A stretch of DNA of 19,003 nucleotides, taken from NCBI GenBank assembly GCA_905233865.1, contig CAJOGH010000036.1, forward strand, positions 4,170 to 23,172. Reading direction: 5' to 3'. The stretch's first letter is position 1; each line of letters starts with the position of its first letter. Below the pieces are notes generated by a model. It made no database searches, was not told where the DNA came from, and was given only the letters and a program-made list of their open reading frames with translations. This document shows, one piece after another, positions 1-7,177 of this stretch. Made by a program: the position numbers and the translations under genes. This stretch comes from an uncultured Atopobiaceae bacterium (GTDB taxonomy: Bacteria > Actinomycetota > Coriobacteriia > Coriobacteriales > Atopobiaceae).

Positions 1-270
1 CTGTACGTCGGCTGGCAGGTGAGTCTCTTCCTCATTATCGTAGCCTGCCTCATTGGCCTGGTCATGGGCCTGATTGTTACCTATGGCACAGGCAAGGACA
101 TTGACGACGAACAGTTCTGCCCCGACCGCCCTGCGTCCGCCGCCGCCAAAAGCGATGACGACGACGTGCCGGAACGCTCCTTCAGCTTTGGCCCCGCCAT
201 CGCTGTCGCCACGTGGATAGCGCTTTTAGCAGGTCAGTCCTTCCTCCAGTTCTATCTCAGCCTTATGTGA
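1..270 (+). CDS. Prepilin peptidase (A24 family), C-terminal fragment
   Basis: The reading frame is open from the first base and ends at TGA 268-270, so only the last 89 residues are visible. A membrane helix (about residues 7-25) is followed by a short acidic polar linker and a second hydrophobic segment introduced by FSFGPAIAVATW. That segment matches the PFGPFLALG-type final helix of prepilin peptidases (PilD/TadV, family A24), which cleave and often N-methylate type IV prepilins in the membrane. The catalytic aspartates would lie upstream of the window. The pilM, pilN and pilO genes directly downstream support the call. The linker, with its run of Asp, is longer than in many homologues. 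Another polytopic membrane protein of the pilus operon cannot be excluded. Confidence 0.72.
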   Translation: MYVGWQVSLFLIIVACLIGLVMGLIVTYGTGKDIDDEQFCPDRPASAAAKSDDDDVPERSFSFGPAIAVATWIALLAGQSFLQFYLSLM

Positions 271-359
271 CGCCCGCGCTACCACTCGCGAACTCTGTGG
301 TGGCGCATGCTGGCAAACTGCGTACAATGTTGATAGCAAAAACGTACAAGGGGAGTCCC

Positions 360-1370
360 ATGGCTCGTCAAATCGTAGGATTCGACATTGGAAACTCCGC
401 GCTCAAGATCTGCGAGCGCGACGGAAACGGCCTGCGCTTGGTGTGCAAGCCCATTCCCGAGAACATGATGGTCGATGACGTCTCCGTGGCGCCGCACGCC
501 CTCTCCGACCTCATAAAGAAGACCTGCTCTGAGAGCCACATCCGCGGCAAGAGCGCGTGTATGGCCCTGCCGGAGTCGCGCGCGTTCTTCCGTCACGTGT
601 CGCTGCCTCCCATGAGCGTCAAGGAGCTCGAGCTCAACCTGCCCTACGAGTTCCGCGACTACATTGATGGCGACCCCTCGGGCTACGTCTTTGACTATGC
701 GGTCGATAAGATCGTGCGCACCGAGGACGGTGAGCCCGAGCGCATGGAGCTGTACGCCTCATGTACCGAGCGCGAGGCCATGGTGGACACGAAGGAGACC
801 TTCCGTCGCAGCGGTCGCCAGCTCGTGTGCGCGACGCCTGCGGCCATGGCGCTCTCGCGCCTGGTGAGCCTGCGCGTCGCCGAGGAGCCCGAGCTGACCG
901 GTACGGGCATCGTCTTCATGGACCTAGGCTACGACAACATCTCGCTGAGTCTGTACGAGGGCGACCTCTACCAGGCCTCCCGCGTCATTGACATCGGCCT
1001 GCGCGAGCTTGACCAGGCCATCGCGGACCTGCGCGGCGTGGACCGCTACTCGGCCAGCGCCTACAAGCGCACCAACTTTGAGGGTGTCCTGGACGATCCT
1101 GTCTGTTCCGACCTCTACGAGCGCATTGCCATCGAGGTCAACAAGGTCATCAACTTCTACAACTTCTCAAACCGCAGCATGGACATCCAGGCCATGTACC
1201 TGCTGGGCGGCGGTGCTCACATACCGCAGCTCGTGGAGACGCTCAAGAGCTCTGCCAACCTGAGCGTGGCGAGCATCGCAGAGCTGTTCCCCGAGCCCTT
1301 CCGGAACTACGAGGAGCTGCCCAGCTGTGCCTTGGCCGTTGCCGCGATGCTCGAAGGCGAGGCGATCTAG
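360..1370 (+). CDS. pilM: Type IV pilus assembly protein PilM (actin-like ATPase)
   Basis: This is a 336-residue cytoplasmic actin-fold protein that anchors the inner-membrane PilN/PilO alignment complex. The N-terminus has the phosphate-1 signature GFDIGNSALK. The phosphate-2 motif is FMDLGYDNISLSLYEG (about residues 185-200), and the adenosine motif is MYLLGGGAHIPQL near residue 280. Length is typical for PilM. The start is ATG 360, preceded by AAGGGGAG; the frame stays open upstream to 213, but that extension overlaps the previous gene and has no pilin-like content. A TACAAT box at 323-328 could be a -10 element, but no good -35 accompanies it. The stop codon abuts the pilN ATG, so the two are co-translated. 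Confidence 0.87.
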   Translation: MARQIVGFDIGNSALKICERDGNGLRLVCKPIPENMMVDDVSVAPHALSDLIKKTCSESHIRGKSACMALPESRAFFRHVSLPPMSVKELELNLPYEFRDYIDGDPSGYVFDYAVDKIVRTEDGEPERMELYASCTEREAMVDTKETFRRSGRQLVCATPAAMALSRLVSLRVAEEPELTGTGIVFMDLGYDNISLSLYEGDLYQASRVIDIGLRELDQAIADLRGVDRYSASAYKRTNFEGVLDDPVCSDLYERIAIEVNKVINFYNFSNRSMDIQAMYLLGGGAHIPQLVETLKSSANLSVASIAELFPEPFRNYEELPSCALAVAAMLEGEAI

Positions 1371-2054
1371 ATGGCCATCGACCTCAACCGCCCCATTGGC
1401 AAGGCGCGCGACGCGGGCAACGAGCTGCCGTCCAAGCGTCACATGAACCTGGCCGGGCAGGCCCAGGCCGAGGGCGGCATCAAGCGCGTTCACGTGCTGC
1501 TTGGCATCCTCGTGCTTGTGGTGGTCCTGGCGGTCGCAAAGTTCTGCGTCGTTGACCCGCTGATGGCCACGGCCAGCGCGGAGCAGGAGCTCGCGGCTCA
1601 GAAGCGCGTGCAGACCGAGCTCGACAAGACGCTCGAGAACTACGACACGGTGGAGCGCGAGTACCAGAGCTACGTCTCGGCCGACCTCACGTCCAACGTT
1701 GACGCGCTGGCCGTGCTCGACATGGTGGAGCGCAACGTCATGCCCACGGCCTCCGTGGCACAGGTGCAGCTGGACGGCAACGTCCTCACGCTGGTGCTTG
1801 CAGATGCCGACTTGGACACGGTGGGACGGCTCACCAACACGCTCAACGACCAGGATTCGGTTGCCACCGTCTCCGTGACCCGTTCGCGCACCAGCGAGGA
1901 TGTCGCGAGCAAGGGGGCTTCGAGCGACGTGATCACCAAGCTCATCGTGACCTTTGCCGGCTTTGAGTCGACGGATTCCTCCAACGGCTCGGGTGAGGCC
2001 CAGACAACCGCGATCGCGGGCGGCACGGCCGTCGCGACCACGACCACCAAGTAG
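1371..2054 (+). CDS. pilN: PilN-like type IV pilus inner-membrane protein
   Basis: This 227-residue bitopic protein starts with ATG directly after the pilM stop. The N-terminus MAIDLNRP resembles the conserved INLLP-type motif by which PilN binds PilM. A long cytoplasmic stretch leads into one transmembrane helix (about residues 41-62), then a heptad-like coiled coil (about 66-105) and a periplasmic/extracytoplasmic ferredoxin-like fold. The C-terminus is low-complexity, rich in Ser, Thr, Ala and Gly. Position between pilM and pilO and topology support the call more than residue identity does, because PilN proteins diverge strongly. Confidence 0.75.
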   Translation: MAIDLNRPIGKARDAGNELPSKRHMNLAGQAQAEGGIKRVHVLLGILVLVVVLAVAKFCVVDPLMATASAEQELAAQKRVQTELDKTLENYDTVEREYQSYVSADLTSNVDALAVLDMVERNVMPTASVAQVQLDGNVLTLVLADADLDTVGRLTNTLNDQDSVATVSVTRSRTSEDVASKGASSDVITKLIVTFAGFESTDSSNGSGEAQTTAIAGGTAVATTTTK

Positions 2055-2066
2055 GGGAGGCAGGAG

Positions 2067-2711
2067 ATGCTCGGATACAAGTTTTCGGCTCGCGAGAAGA
2101 TCCTCCTGGTGGCTCTTGTCGTCATCTTGGTTGGCGTTGGCTTCTACCAGCTTGTGTACGTTCCGCTTCAGAACCGCGCCAAGGAGGCGCAGGAGCAGGT
2201 TGTTGCAGCGCGTGACGGCGTGCTTACCAGCGAGGCGCGTGTGCAGCGCATGAAGCGCATGCAGGATCAGATTACCCAGCTCAAGCAGTCGGGGACGGGT
2301 GCGACCACGATGCCCACCTTTGACAACATCAAGAACGTCATGACCCTGCTCAACGGGTCGGTTGGTGGCTTCTCCGACTTTGAGATCATCTTTAACGATC
2401 TTGAGATGGCCAGTGACTCCGTCGTGCGCCGTGGTGTGGACATCACCTTCTCGTGCGATGCCTACGACCAGGCTCGCGGCGTGATGAACGCGCTGCAGCG
2501 CGGCCCCTATCTCTGCACGGTCGACAGCCTGAGCTTCCGCGACAAGGATGCGACCAAGTCTGGCTCTGGCTTTACGGGATCGTCCTCCTCCGTGCAGTCA
2601 GGGACGTACGCGGCTACCGCTCATGTGACGTTCTTCGAGCGCGTGACGCCGGGGACCGTCGTGCCGGTTGCCTCTGAGGGCACGAGTGGCAGCAAGAGCA
2701 GCAACAAGTAG
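2067..2711 (+). CDS. pilO: PilO-like type IV pilus inner-membrane protein
   Basis: This 214-residue protein is preceded by a strong GGGAGGCAGG ribosome-binding site 12 bp after the pilN stop. It has a short basic N-terminus (FSAREK), one transmembrane helix (about residues 13-30), a coiled coil (about 33-75) and a C-terminal alpha/beta domain. This is the PilO layout; PilO pairs with PilN to align the pilus motor with the envelope. The C-terminal 40 residues are rich in Ser, Gly and Thr. It appears to be the last gene of the visible pilus operon, since a hairpin and then a tRNA gene follow. The call rests on synteny and topology. Confidence 0.75.
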   Translation: MLGYKFSAREKILLVALVVILVGVGFYQLVYVPLQNRAKEAQEQVVAARDGVLTSEARVQRMKRMQDQITQLKQSGTGATTMPTFDNIKNVMTLLNGSVGGFSDFEIIFNDLEMASDSVVRRGVDITFSCDAYDQARGVMNALQRGPYLCTVDSLSFRDKDATKSGSGFTGSSSSVQSGTYAATAHVTFFERVTPGTVVPVASEGTSGSKSSNK

Positions 2712-2713
2712 AC

Positions 2714-2765
2714 AAGAGCGCAGCTTGCGGCAAGGTATGTGCGCTGCCGTGTGCCGCTCTTCACA
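2714..2765 (+). terminator. Candidate terminator after the pilus operon
   Basis: AAGAGCG (2714-2720) pairs perfectly with CGCTCTT (2755-2761). Inside lies a second stem, CGGCA with TGCCG. The trailing sequence is only moderately T-rich (TTCACATTCTCTTGATT), so termination may be weak or factor-assisted. Confidence 0.4.
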
Positions 2766-2782
2766 TTCTCTTGATTCTGGGG

Positions 2783-2810
2783 TTGCGTGGGGCGCGGGTT
2801 GTGGTATTGT
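2783..2810 (+). promoter_or_regulatory. Promoter of tRNA-Leu
   Basis: TTGCGT (2783-2788) and TATTGT (2805-2810) are spaced by 16 bp and lie about 20 bp before the mature tRNA 5' end. Position and spacing fit a sigma-70-type promoter. Confidence 0.5.
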
Positions 2811-2829
2811 ATCCCTCGCTTGAAGTCAC

Positions 2830-2920
2830 GTCGGAGTGGCGGAATTGGCAGACGCGCTAGCTTGAGGTGCTAGTGCCTGACTAAAAGGGCGTGCGGGTTC
2901 AAGTCCCGCCTCCGACACCA
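2830..2920 (+). tRNA. tRNA-Leu (anticodon GAG)
   Basis: This is a 91-nt class II tRNA. The acceptor stem GTCGGAG pairs with CTCCGAC, the T arm contains GGTTCAAGTCC, and CCA is encoded at 2918-2920. The anticodon stem CTAGC/GCTAG holds the loop TTGAGGT, giving anticodon GAG, which reads CUC and CUU. A long variable arm is present, as expected for leucine tRNAs. Confidence 0.95.
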
Positions 2921-2931
2921 AGCACAAGCTC

Positions 2932-2955
2932 ACGGCCCCGCAAGGGGCCGTTTTT
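2932..2955 (+). terminator. Rho-independent terminator after tRNA-Leu
   Basis: CGGCCCC, loop GCAA and GGGGCCG form a perfect 7-bp stem extended by one A-T pair. TTTTT follows at 2951-2955. It ends 14 bases before the next start codon, so the phosphatase gene is either transcribed by read-through or has a promoter that is not obvious here. Confidence 0.9.
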
Positions 2956-2969
2956 AGTAGGGAGTGAAC

Positions 2970-5144
2970 ATGTCGCACGACCTCGCCCGCCCTCGGCGCC
3001 TGAGCCCCGTTGATGCTGCCGTAGACGCGGCGCTGGGGAGCTTCATGGGGCTTACCAGCGACGTGCTACTCACCTTTACGCGCACGGGCGAGATCACCAT
3101 GGCAAACGACGTGGCGCGCGAGCTCTTGCCCATCCCCAGTGCCGACCCCTCCATCTTGGATGTCTTTCCCGCTGGCCGCGAGCTTGGTGCCTATCAGGAC
3201 GTGACCGACGACCTTCCCTTTGGCCTGGACGGCCAAGTGGCTCACGTGACCTGTGCGGGCGCGGACGGGCGTACGCTTGACCTAGACGTTCGCGCGCGGC
3301 GCATCTCCGTCAACCGTGACCTCTTTGTCATGGCGGCCACCCCCGTTGACGGCCGTCGTCTGCCGTCGCGGGAGCTGAGCGAGCTCGTGAGCGCCAACAA
3401 GCGACTCTCGGGTACGCTCGACGTGATCCTGGGTACCATTGAGGCACAGGACATCATGGGGCTGTGTGACCGTGTCCTGTCATCTCTGGAGGACATGCTC
3501 GATGCCGACGCGGCCGTCATGTACCTTGCCGAGCGTCGGTCCATGCGTCTGGCGGCCGGTTCCGCGGGTGCGGACGAGCAGGCCCTTCCCGCCGTCTTTG
3601 CCACGCAGGGCTCTGTCGCAGAGCTCGTGAGCGCCCATGGGCGCACCGTTCGCTACCATCTCCAGCCGCTGGGCAAGCGAGAGCTTCGCGAGCACGATGT
3701 GGCCGAGCGCACGCTCTCGATTGACGAGACGGGGGCACTGCTGTCCGTGAGCAGCGAGTCCGTCTTGCCATACTCCAGTGCCTTTGCGGTGCCCATCATC
3801 TTTGGCGACCAGGTCATTGCACTCATCTTTGTGGGATGGGGTGCCTCTCGTGCCCTGGATTCTGCCGACGCGCGCCTGCTTGACGCCGTGGCGCAATACC
3901 TGAGTACGCAGATCATGGGTATGCTGAGTGCCATGCGCTCCAAGCGCGAGACCGAGCTGCGTCAGGCAAGCACCCGCCTTCGCGACGAGCTGGCCGCTAG
4001 CGAGCCAGGCAGCGACGCGTGGTGGGACGCACTGCGCGAGGCAGCCGAGGTCCTGTCGTGTGACCTCGTGCCGCTCGTCGAGGACGAGGGCGCGCGTACC
4101 GCGCGAGGTGACTTCCCTCATGCGGGCACCTGCGAGCTGCCCCTGTCCTTAGATGAACTAGAGCGTGGTCGCGCGGGCTCGCAGGGCACGGTCGTCGAGG
4201 TGACGCCTCATACGGACCTTGGTGGTTGGCTGGCAAGTACCGGCGAGTCAGGGGTGGGGGTTCTTGTCGACCCTGGGCTTGTGGGCGGACGACGCCTGGC
4301 ATGGCTCTTCCTGGGTCGCGAGGGCGCGCCTATGCTGACGCCACGCGAGCTCTCGTTCTGCCGAGGCATCGTGGACGCCATCCGCACGCAGGAGCGTGGC
4401 GAGCAGCTGCGCACACACGACCGCCGCATATCGCAGGCACTGCAGCAGGGTATGCGCAACCAGCTCCAGCATGTGGAGGGGATCTGCGCCCATGACGTGT
4501 ACTCGTCTGCCACGCGCGACGCATTCGTGGGTGGCGACTTCTACGATCTCATTCGCCTGCCGGACCGTCGCGCCTGTGTTGTCATGGGCGACGTGAGCGG
4601 CAAGGGCGTACAGGCGGCTGCCACCTCCGCCGCGGTCAAGTGCGCGCTGGGTGCGTATGCCTGGCAGGGCCTCGGACCGGCGCATATGGTAGGTATGCTC
4701 AACCAGTTCCTGCTGGGCTTCTCGCGCCTGGAGACCTTTGCCACGCTTTTCGTGGGCATCGTTGACCTGGGGCAGGGGAGGCTCACGTACTGCTCTGCGG
4801 GACATCCACCGGCGCTGCTTATGCGCGCGGGCGGCTCGGTCTTGGAGGCGCTCAACGTCCAGTCGGGCGTGGTGGGGGCCTTTGAGGACATGGCCTATCG
4901 CGACGGTGAGGTCGAGCTCATGGAGGGCGACACACTGCTGCTCTATACCGACGGCACCACCGAAGCGCGCGCGAAGGACGGCAGCTTCTTTGGCGAGGAC
5001 GGCCTGCGCGACGCCCTCATGAACGAGGACGGGTCCGCTGACGAGCTCCTGGAGCACCTGCTCGCCCGTCTGGACGAGTTCACGTCCAATCAGCTGGACG
5101 ATGACGTGGCGCTCGTGTCGCTGCGCTTTGACGAGGTAGGGTAG
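2970..5144 (+). CDS. PAS/GAF-domain PP2C phosphatase (SpoIIE/RsbU family)
   Basis: This is a 724-residue soluble serine phosphatase. In this family the target is normally a phosphorylated STAS anti-anti-sigma protein. An N-terminal PAS-like sensor (about residues 18-112) is followed by a GAF-like domain (about 145-315), a less clear middle segment (about 320-480) and the PP2C/SpoIIE domain (about 490-722). Metal-binding motifs are intact: VGGDFYD near residue 519, GDVSGKG near 539, SAGHPPALL, LLYTDGTTEAR near 655, and a final DDDVALV. ATG 2970 is chosen because GGGAG lies 5 bases before it; GTG 2964, two codons earlier, overlaps that site. The gene converges on the STAS-kinase gene, which makes that protein an attractive partner. 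Confidence 0.88.
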   Translation: MSHDLARPRRLSPVDAAVDAALGSFMGLTSDVLLTFTRTGEITMANDVARELLPIPSADPSILDVFPAGRELGAYQDVTDDLPFGLDGQVAHVTCAGADGRTLDLDVRARRISVNRDLFVMAATPVDGRRLPSRELSELVSANKRLSGTLDVILGTIEAQDIMGLCDRVLSSLEDMLDADAAVMYLAERRSMRLAAGSAGADEQALPAVFATQGSVAELVSAHGRTVRYHLQPLGKRELREHDVAERTLSIDETGALLSVSSESVLPYSSAFAVPIIFGDQVIALIFVGWGASRALDSADARLLDAVAQYLSTQIMGMLSAMRSKRETELRQASTRLRDELAASEPGSDAWWDALREAAEVLSCDLVPLVEDEGARTARGDFPHAGTCELPLSLDELERGRAGSQGTVVEVTPHTDLGGWLASTGESGVGVLVDPGLVGGRRLAWLFLGREGAPMLTPRELSFCRGIVDAIRTQERGEQLRTHDRRISQALQQGMRNQLQHVEGICAHDVYSSATRDAFVGGDFYDLIRLPDRRACVVMGDVSGKGVQAAATSAAVKCALGAYAWQGLGPAHMVGMLNQFLLGFSRLETFATLFVGIVDLGQGRLTYCSAGHPPALLMRAGGSVLEALNVQSGVVGAFEDMAYRDGEVELMEGDTLLLYTDGTTEARAKDGSFFGEDGLRDALMNEDGSADELLEHLLARLDEFTSNQLDDDVALVSLRFDEVG

Positions 5145-5183
5145 GCCGGGCGCGCTCGTTCGCCGCCGCCACGCACCCGCGCG

Positions 5184-5909
5184 CTAGGAGATCATCTTAG
5201 TCAGGCGCACGAGGGTGCCCTCGCCGCGCGAGCGCGAGGAAATCTCCACCTGGTCCACGAGCAGGCGCATGAGGCTGATGCCACGACCGCGCTCGTTGCC
5301 GCCATGCTCGGGCTTGGGCACCTCGCCCGTGGCGCAGTTAAAGCCACAACCACAGTCGGTGACCTCCATGACGGCACGGTCGGGCCAGGCCGTGAGCGTC
5401 ACCAGCGCACAGCCGCAGCCATGGTCCACGGCGTTGCCCATGGCCTCGCCGCAGGCAAGCGTCATGTCAAACACCTGGTCAGGTGTGAGGCGCATGTCCG
5501 AGAGCCATGCGCGGACCTTGGAGCGCGTGGCGGCAAGGTCGTCGGGCTCTACCTTGGCCGTGCGGGCCCACAGTGCGCGGGCACCAGGCTCGATGTCTGG
5601 CACGGTTCCCGACGTCATACGCGTGACGGGTATGAAGTCCACGAGACGCGCGAGGTACATGGTGCGGTACACGTTGGGCTGCACGCCCACAAGCGACAGC
5701 ACGCCTCCTGCAGCACGCATCCGCCGCGCGGAGGCCACGAGCATGGCATATCCCGCCGAGTCGACGTAGCCCACCTTCTCCATGTTCAGGATCAGGCGGC
5801 CGCAGCCGTCGTCTATGAGCAGGTCGATGGTTGTGCGCAGCTCGTCGGCCGACGACATGTCAATGTCGCCGCCAACCGGAAGGATGACTGTGCCAGCGTT
5901 GATGTTCAT
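5184..5909 (-). CDS. STAS anti-anti-sigma domain fused to RsbW-like HATPase
   Basis: This 241-residue protein joins two parts of a partner-switching circuit that are usually separate. Residues 1-100 form a STAS domain with VGYVDSAGYAML; Ser51 occupies the position phosphorylated in SpoIIAA/RsbV proteins. Residues about 120-240 form a GHKL kinase domain of the RsbW/SpoIIAB type: N box with Glu155 and Asn159 (GEAMGNAVDHG), G1 box DCGCGF (185-190) and G2-like ERGRGISLM (206-214). All look intact. The start is ATG 5907-5909; an AAGGGG sits about 12 bases upstream, a rather long spacing. The gene ends 39 bp from the convergent phosphatase gene. The partner sigma factor is not in the window. Confidence 0.87.
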   Translation of the reverse strand: MNINAGTVILPVGGDIDMSSADELRTTIDLLIDDGCGRLILNMEKVGYVDSAGYAMLVASARRMRAAGGVLSLVGVQPNVYRTMYLARLVDFIPVTRMTSGTVPDIEPGARALWARTAKVEPDDLAATRSKVRAWLSDMRLTPDQVFDMTLACGEAMGNAVDHGCGCALVTLTAWPDRAVMEVTDCGCGFNCATGEVPKPEHGGNERGRGISLMRLLVDQVEISSRSRGEGTLVRLTKMIS

Positions 5910-6136
5910 ATGCTGCTTGTTCCCCTTGCCCCGCGCGCTTAGTCATGACGGAGCGCGGCCGCCTGATGAGCCTCATGCGTTTCTGTTTCCTTTTGGCCCT
6001 TTTTGGTGCTGAATCTCTGAGCTTGGCTCGCGCCTATCTGGGCTTTTGTCCGCAGGAGGGGAGCATTGGCAGGCGTGAGAGGGCCAATTAGGAACCAAAA
6101 CGCATCTTCGGCCAGCGCGACCGGATCGCGGCAACG
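5910..6136. other. Intergenic stretch without a supported gene
   Basis: This 227-base stretch lies between the 5' end of the minus-strand STAS-kinase gene and the terminator of the minus-strand tRNAs. Short open frames exist but show no domain, no ribosome-binding site and no family resemblance. It presumably contains the promoter of the STAS-kinase gene; I could not identify convincing boxes. Confidence 0.5.
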
Positions 6137-6161
6137 AAAAACCGGCACCTGAGGTGCCGGT
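6137..6161 (-). terminator. Rho-independent terminator of the tRNA-Gly/tRNA-Cys unit
   Basis: ACCGGCACC (6141-6149) and GGTGCCGGT (6153-6161) form a perfect 9-bp stem with a 3-nt loop. On the minus strand the stem is followed by TTTT (complement of 6137-6140). It lies 9 bases past the tRNA-Cys 3' end. Confidence 0.88.
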
Positions 6162-6170
6162 CGGAAGTTC

Positions 6171-6244
6171 TGGAGGCGACTCCCGGATTCGAACCGGGGA
6201 TCAGGGCTTTGCAGGCCCGCGCCTTACCACTTGGCTAAGTCGCC
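6171..6244 (-). tRNA. tRNA-Cys (anticodon GCA)
   Basis: Read on the minus strand, it is 74 nt. Acceptor GGCGACT pairs with AGTCGCC, the discriminator is U, and CCA is encoded. The anticodon stem GGGC/GCCC encloses CTGCAAA, giving GCA. The T arm contains GGTTCGAATCC. Confidence 0.95.
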
Positions 6245-6259
6245 CTCTAATATGAACAA

Positions 6260-6277
6260 GGCCGCTTCTGAGCGGCC
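6260..6277 (-). repeat. Hairpin between the two tRNAs
   Basis: GGCCGCT and AGCGGCC form a perfect 7-bp stem with a TCTG loop in the 45-base spacer between tRNA-Gly and tRNA-Cys. No clear U-tract follows on the minus strand, so it may be a processing or attenuation signal within a shared precursor, not a full terminator. Confidence 0.45.
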
Positions 6278-6289
6278 CCTAAGAAACAC

Positions 6290-6365
6290 TGGAGCGGGCT
6301 ACGGGGTTCGAACCCGCGACCTCCACCTTGGCAAGGTGGCGCGCTACCAACTGCGCCAAGCCCGC
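6290..6365 (-). tRNA. tRNA-Gly (anticodon GCC)
   Basis: Read on the minus strand, it is 76 nt. Acceptor GCGGGCT pairs with AGCCCGC, the discriminator is U, and CCA is encoded. The anticodon stem CCACC/GGTGG encloses TTGCCAA, giving GCC. The T arm contains GGTTCGAACCC. It is the first gene of the minus-strand tRNA unit. Confidence 0.95.
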
Positions 6366-6384
6366 GCTCTTGCGTGCGAGAAGA

Positions 6385-6413
6385 ACTATACGATAACCTT
6401 GCACGGTGTGCAA
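6385..6413 (-). promoter_or_regulatory. Promoter of the tRNA-Gly/tRNA-Cys unit
   Basis: On the minus strand, TTGCAC (complement of 6408-6413) and TATAGT (complement of 6385-6390) are separated by exactly 17 bp, about 20 bp before the tRNA-Gly 5' end. This is one of the best promoter matches in the window. Confidence 0.75.
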
Positions 6414-6428
6414 GAACGAGTTTGCAAT
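6399..6428 (+). promoter_or_regulatory. Possible divergent promoter for queF
   Basis: TTGCAC (6399-6404) and TGCAAT (6423-6428) are spaced by 18 bp, giving a leader of about 50 nt before queF. The two divergent -35 boxes form a perfect palindrome, TTGCAC-GGT-GTGCAA (6399-6413). The -10 match is only four of six. Confidence 0.35.
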
Positions 6429-6484
6429 TTGACGAGATTTTGTGTCGTTCCGCTGAACGAACTCAAAAAAGGAAAGGTAGACGC

Positions 6485-6994
6485 ATGTGCGCTGAACGAA
6501 TCGCCAAGGACGAGGGACTTACCAAGCTCGGGTCGGCCGGCACCCGGTACGAGACTGACTACGACAAGTCGCTCCTGGAGACCTTTGAGAACCGCCACCA
6601 GGACCGTGACTACATGGTGACCTTCCGCTGCCCGGAGTTCACCACGCTGTGCCCCATCACCGGCCAGCCTGACTTTGGCACCATCTACATCAACTACGTG
6701 CCTGACGTGCGCATGGTGGAGTCCAAGTCGCTCAAGCTTTATCTCTTTAGCTTCCGCAACCATGGCGACTTCCACGAGGACGTCGTCAACGTGATCATGA
6801 AGGACCTGCGCGACCTCATGGAGCCGCGCTACATCGAGGTGCGTGGGCTGTTCTATCCTCGTGGCGGCATCTCCATCTACCCCTTCGCGTCCTGGGGCAA
6901 GCCTGGTACTCCCTACGAGGACATCGCACGCCGCCGCATGTTTGACCAGCTGACAGACCTGGACATGGGCGATGGTGCCCGCGGCTCCAGGTGA
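6485..6994 (+). CDS. queF: NADPH-dependent 7-cyano-7-deazaguanine (preQ0) reductase QueF
   Basis: This 169-residue cytoplasmic enzyme reduces the nitrile of preQ0 to preQ1 in queuosine synthesis. It is of the short, unimodular (YkvM-like) type. The catalytic region FTTLCPITGQPDFGTIY carries the thioimide-forming Cys, and ESKSLKLYLFSFRNHGDFHE is the family signature with the substrate-binding Glu and catalytic Asp/His. ATG 6485 is preferred because GGAAAGG precedes it; the frame is open further upstream only across the tRNA promoter region. The YhhQ-family transporter follows after 183 bp. No queC, queD or queE is visible, which is consistent with salvage of imported precursor, though those genes could lie elsewhere. 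Confidence 0.93.
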   Translation: MCAERIAKDEGLTKLGSAGTRYETDYDKSLLETFENRHQDRDYMVTFRCPEFTTLCPITGQPDFGTIYINYVPDVRMVESKSLKLYLFSFRNHGDFHEDVVNVIMKDLRDLMEPRYIEVRGLFYPRGGISIYPFASWGKPGTPYEDIARRRMFDQLTDLDMGDGARGSR

Positions 6995-7033
6995 TAAGAA
7001 CCTACGGGGCACGTCTTATACGACCGTTTGTGG

Positions 7034-7060
7034 GGTCCGGGTAGGCGTTGTGCCCGGGCC
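7034..7060 (+). repeat. GC-rich hairpin between queF and the transporter gene
   Basis: GGTCCGGGT and GCCCGGGCC form a 9-bp stem (two G-U pairs in RNA) with a 9-nt loop, 39 bases after the queF stop. No U-tract follows. It could be a weak terminator or a 3'-end stabiliser of queF mRNA. A TACAAT box (7073-7078) lies just downstream and may start the next transcript; the best -35 candidate TTGTGC (7048-7053) is 19 bp away. Confidence 0.4.
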
Positions 7061-7105
7061 TCATCCATGCGCTACAATGGCGCACGCATCTGTCCTTCTA
7101 TCAAT

Positions 7106-7170
7106 CCTGGCTCATGAAAGGGGAGTACTGCCAGGGGTTGTCGAAACATCCAACCTTAAAAAACTAAAGG
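7106..7170 (+). promoter_or_regulatory. Candidate preQ1-responsive leader (riboswitch-like)
   Basis: Two adjacent hairpins precede the transporter gene: CCTGGC/GCCAGG (7106-7111, 7130-7135; 18-nt loop) and GGTTG/CAACC (7136-7140, 7151-7155; 10-nt loop). They are followed by TTAAAAAACTAAAGGA, in which the A-rich tail runs into the ribosome-binding site. The tail closely resembles that of class I preQ1 aptamers (AUAAAAAACUAA), and the downstream gene is a known preQ1-regulon member. GGTT 7136-7139 could alternatively pair with AACC 7174-7177 beside the start codon. I could not find the expected loop-tail pseudoknot pairing, so this is tentative. Confidence 0.4.
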
Positions 7171-7177
7171 ACTAACC

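Noticed and set aside
213..359. Upstream extension of the pilM frame
   Set aside because: It overlaps the prepilin peptidase gene, and a good ribosome-binding site sits directly before ATG 360 with the conserved GFDIGNS motif right after it.
4248..5057. 269-codon minus-strand open frame opposite the first phosphatase
   Set aside because: It is antisense to the conserved PP2C domain and has no independent protein signature.
6435..6484. preQ1 riboswitch before queF
   Set aside because: The leader has only a small CGTTC/GAACG hairpin and an A-run forming part of the ribosome-binding region; the loop is too short and the conserved tail is absent.
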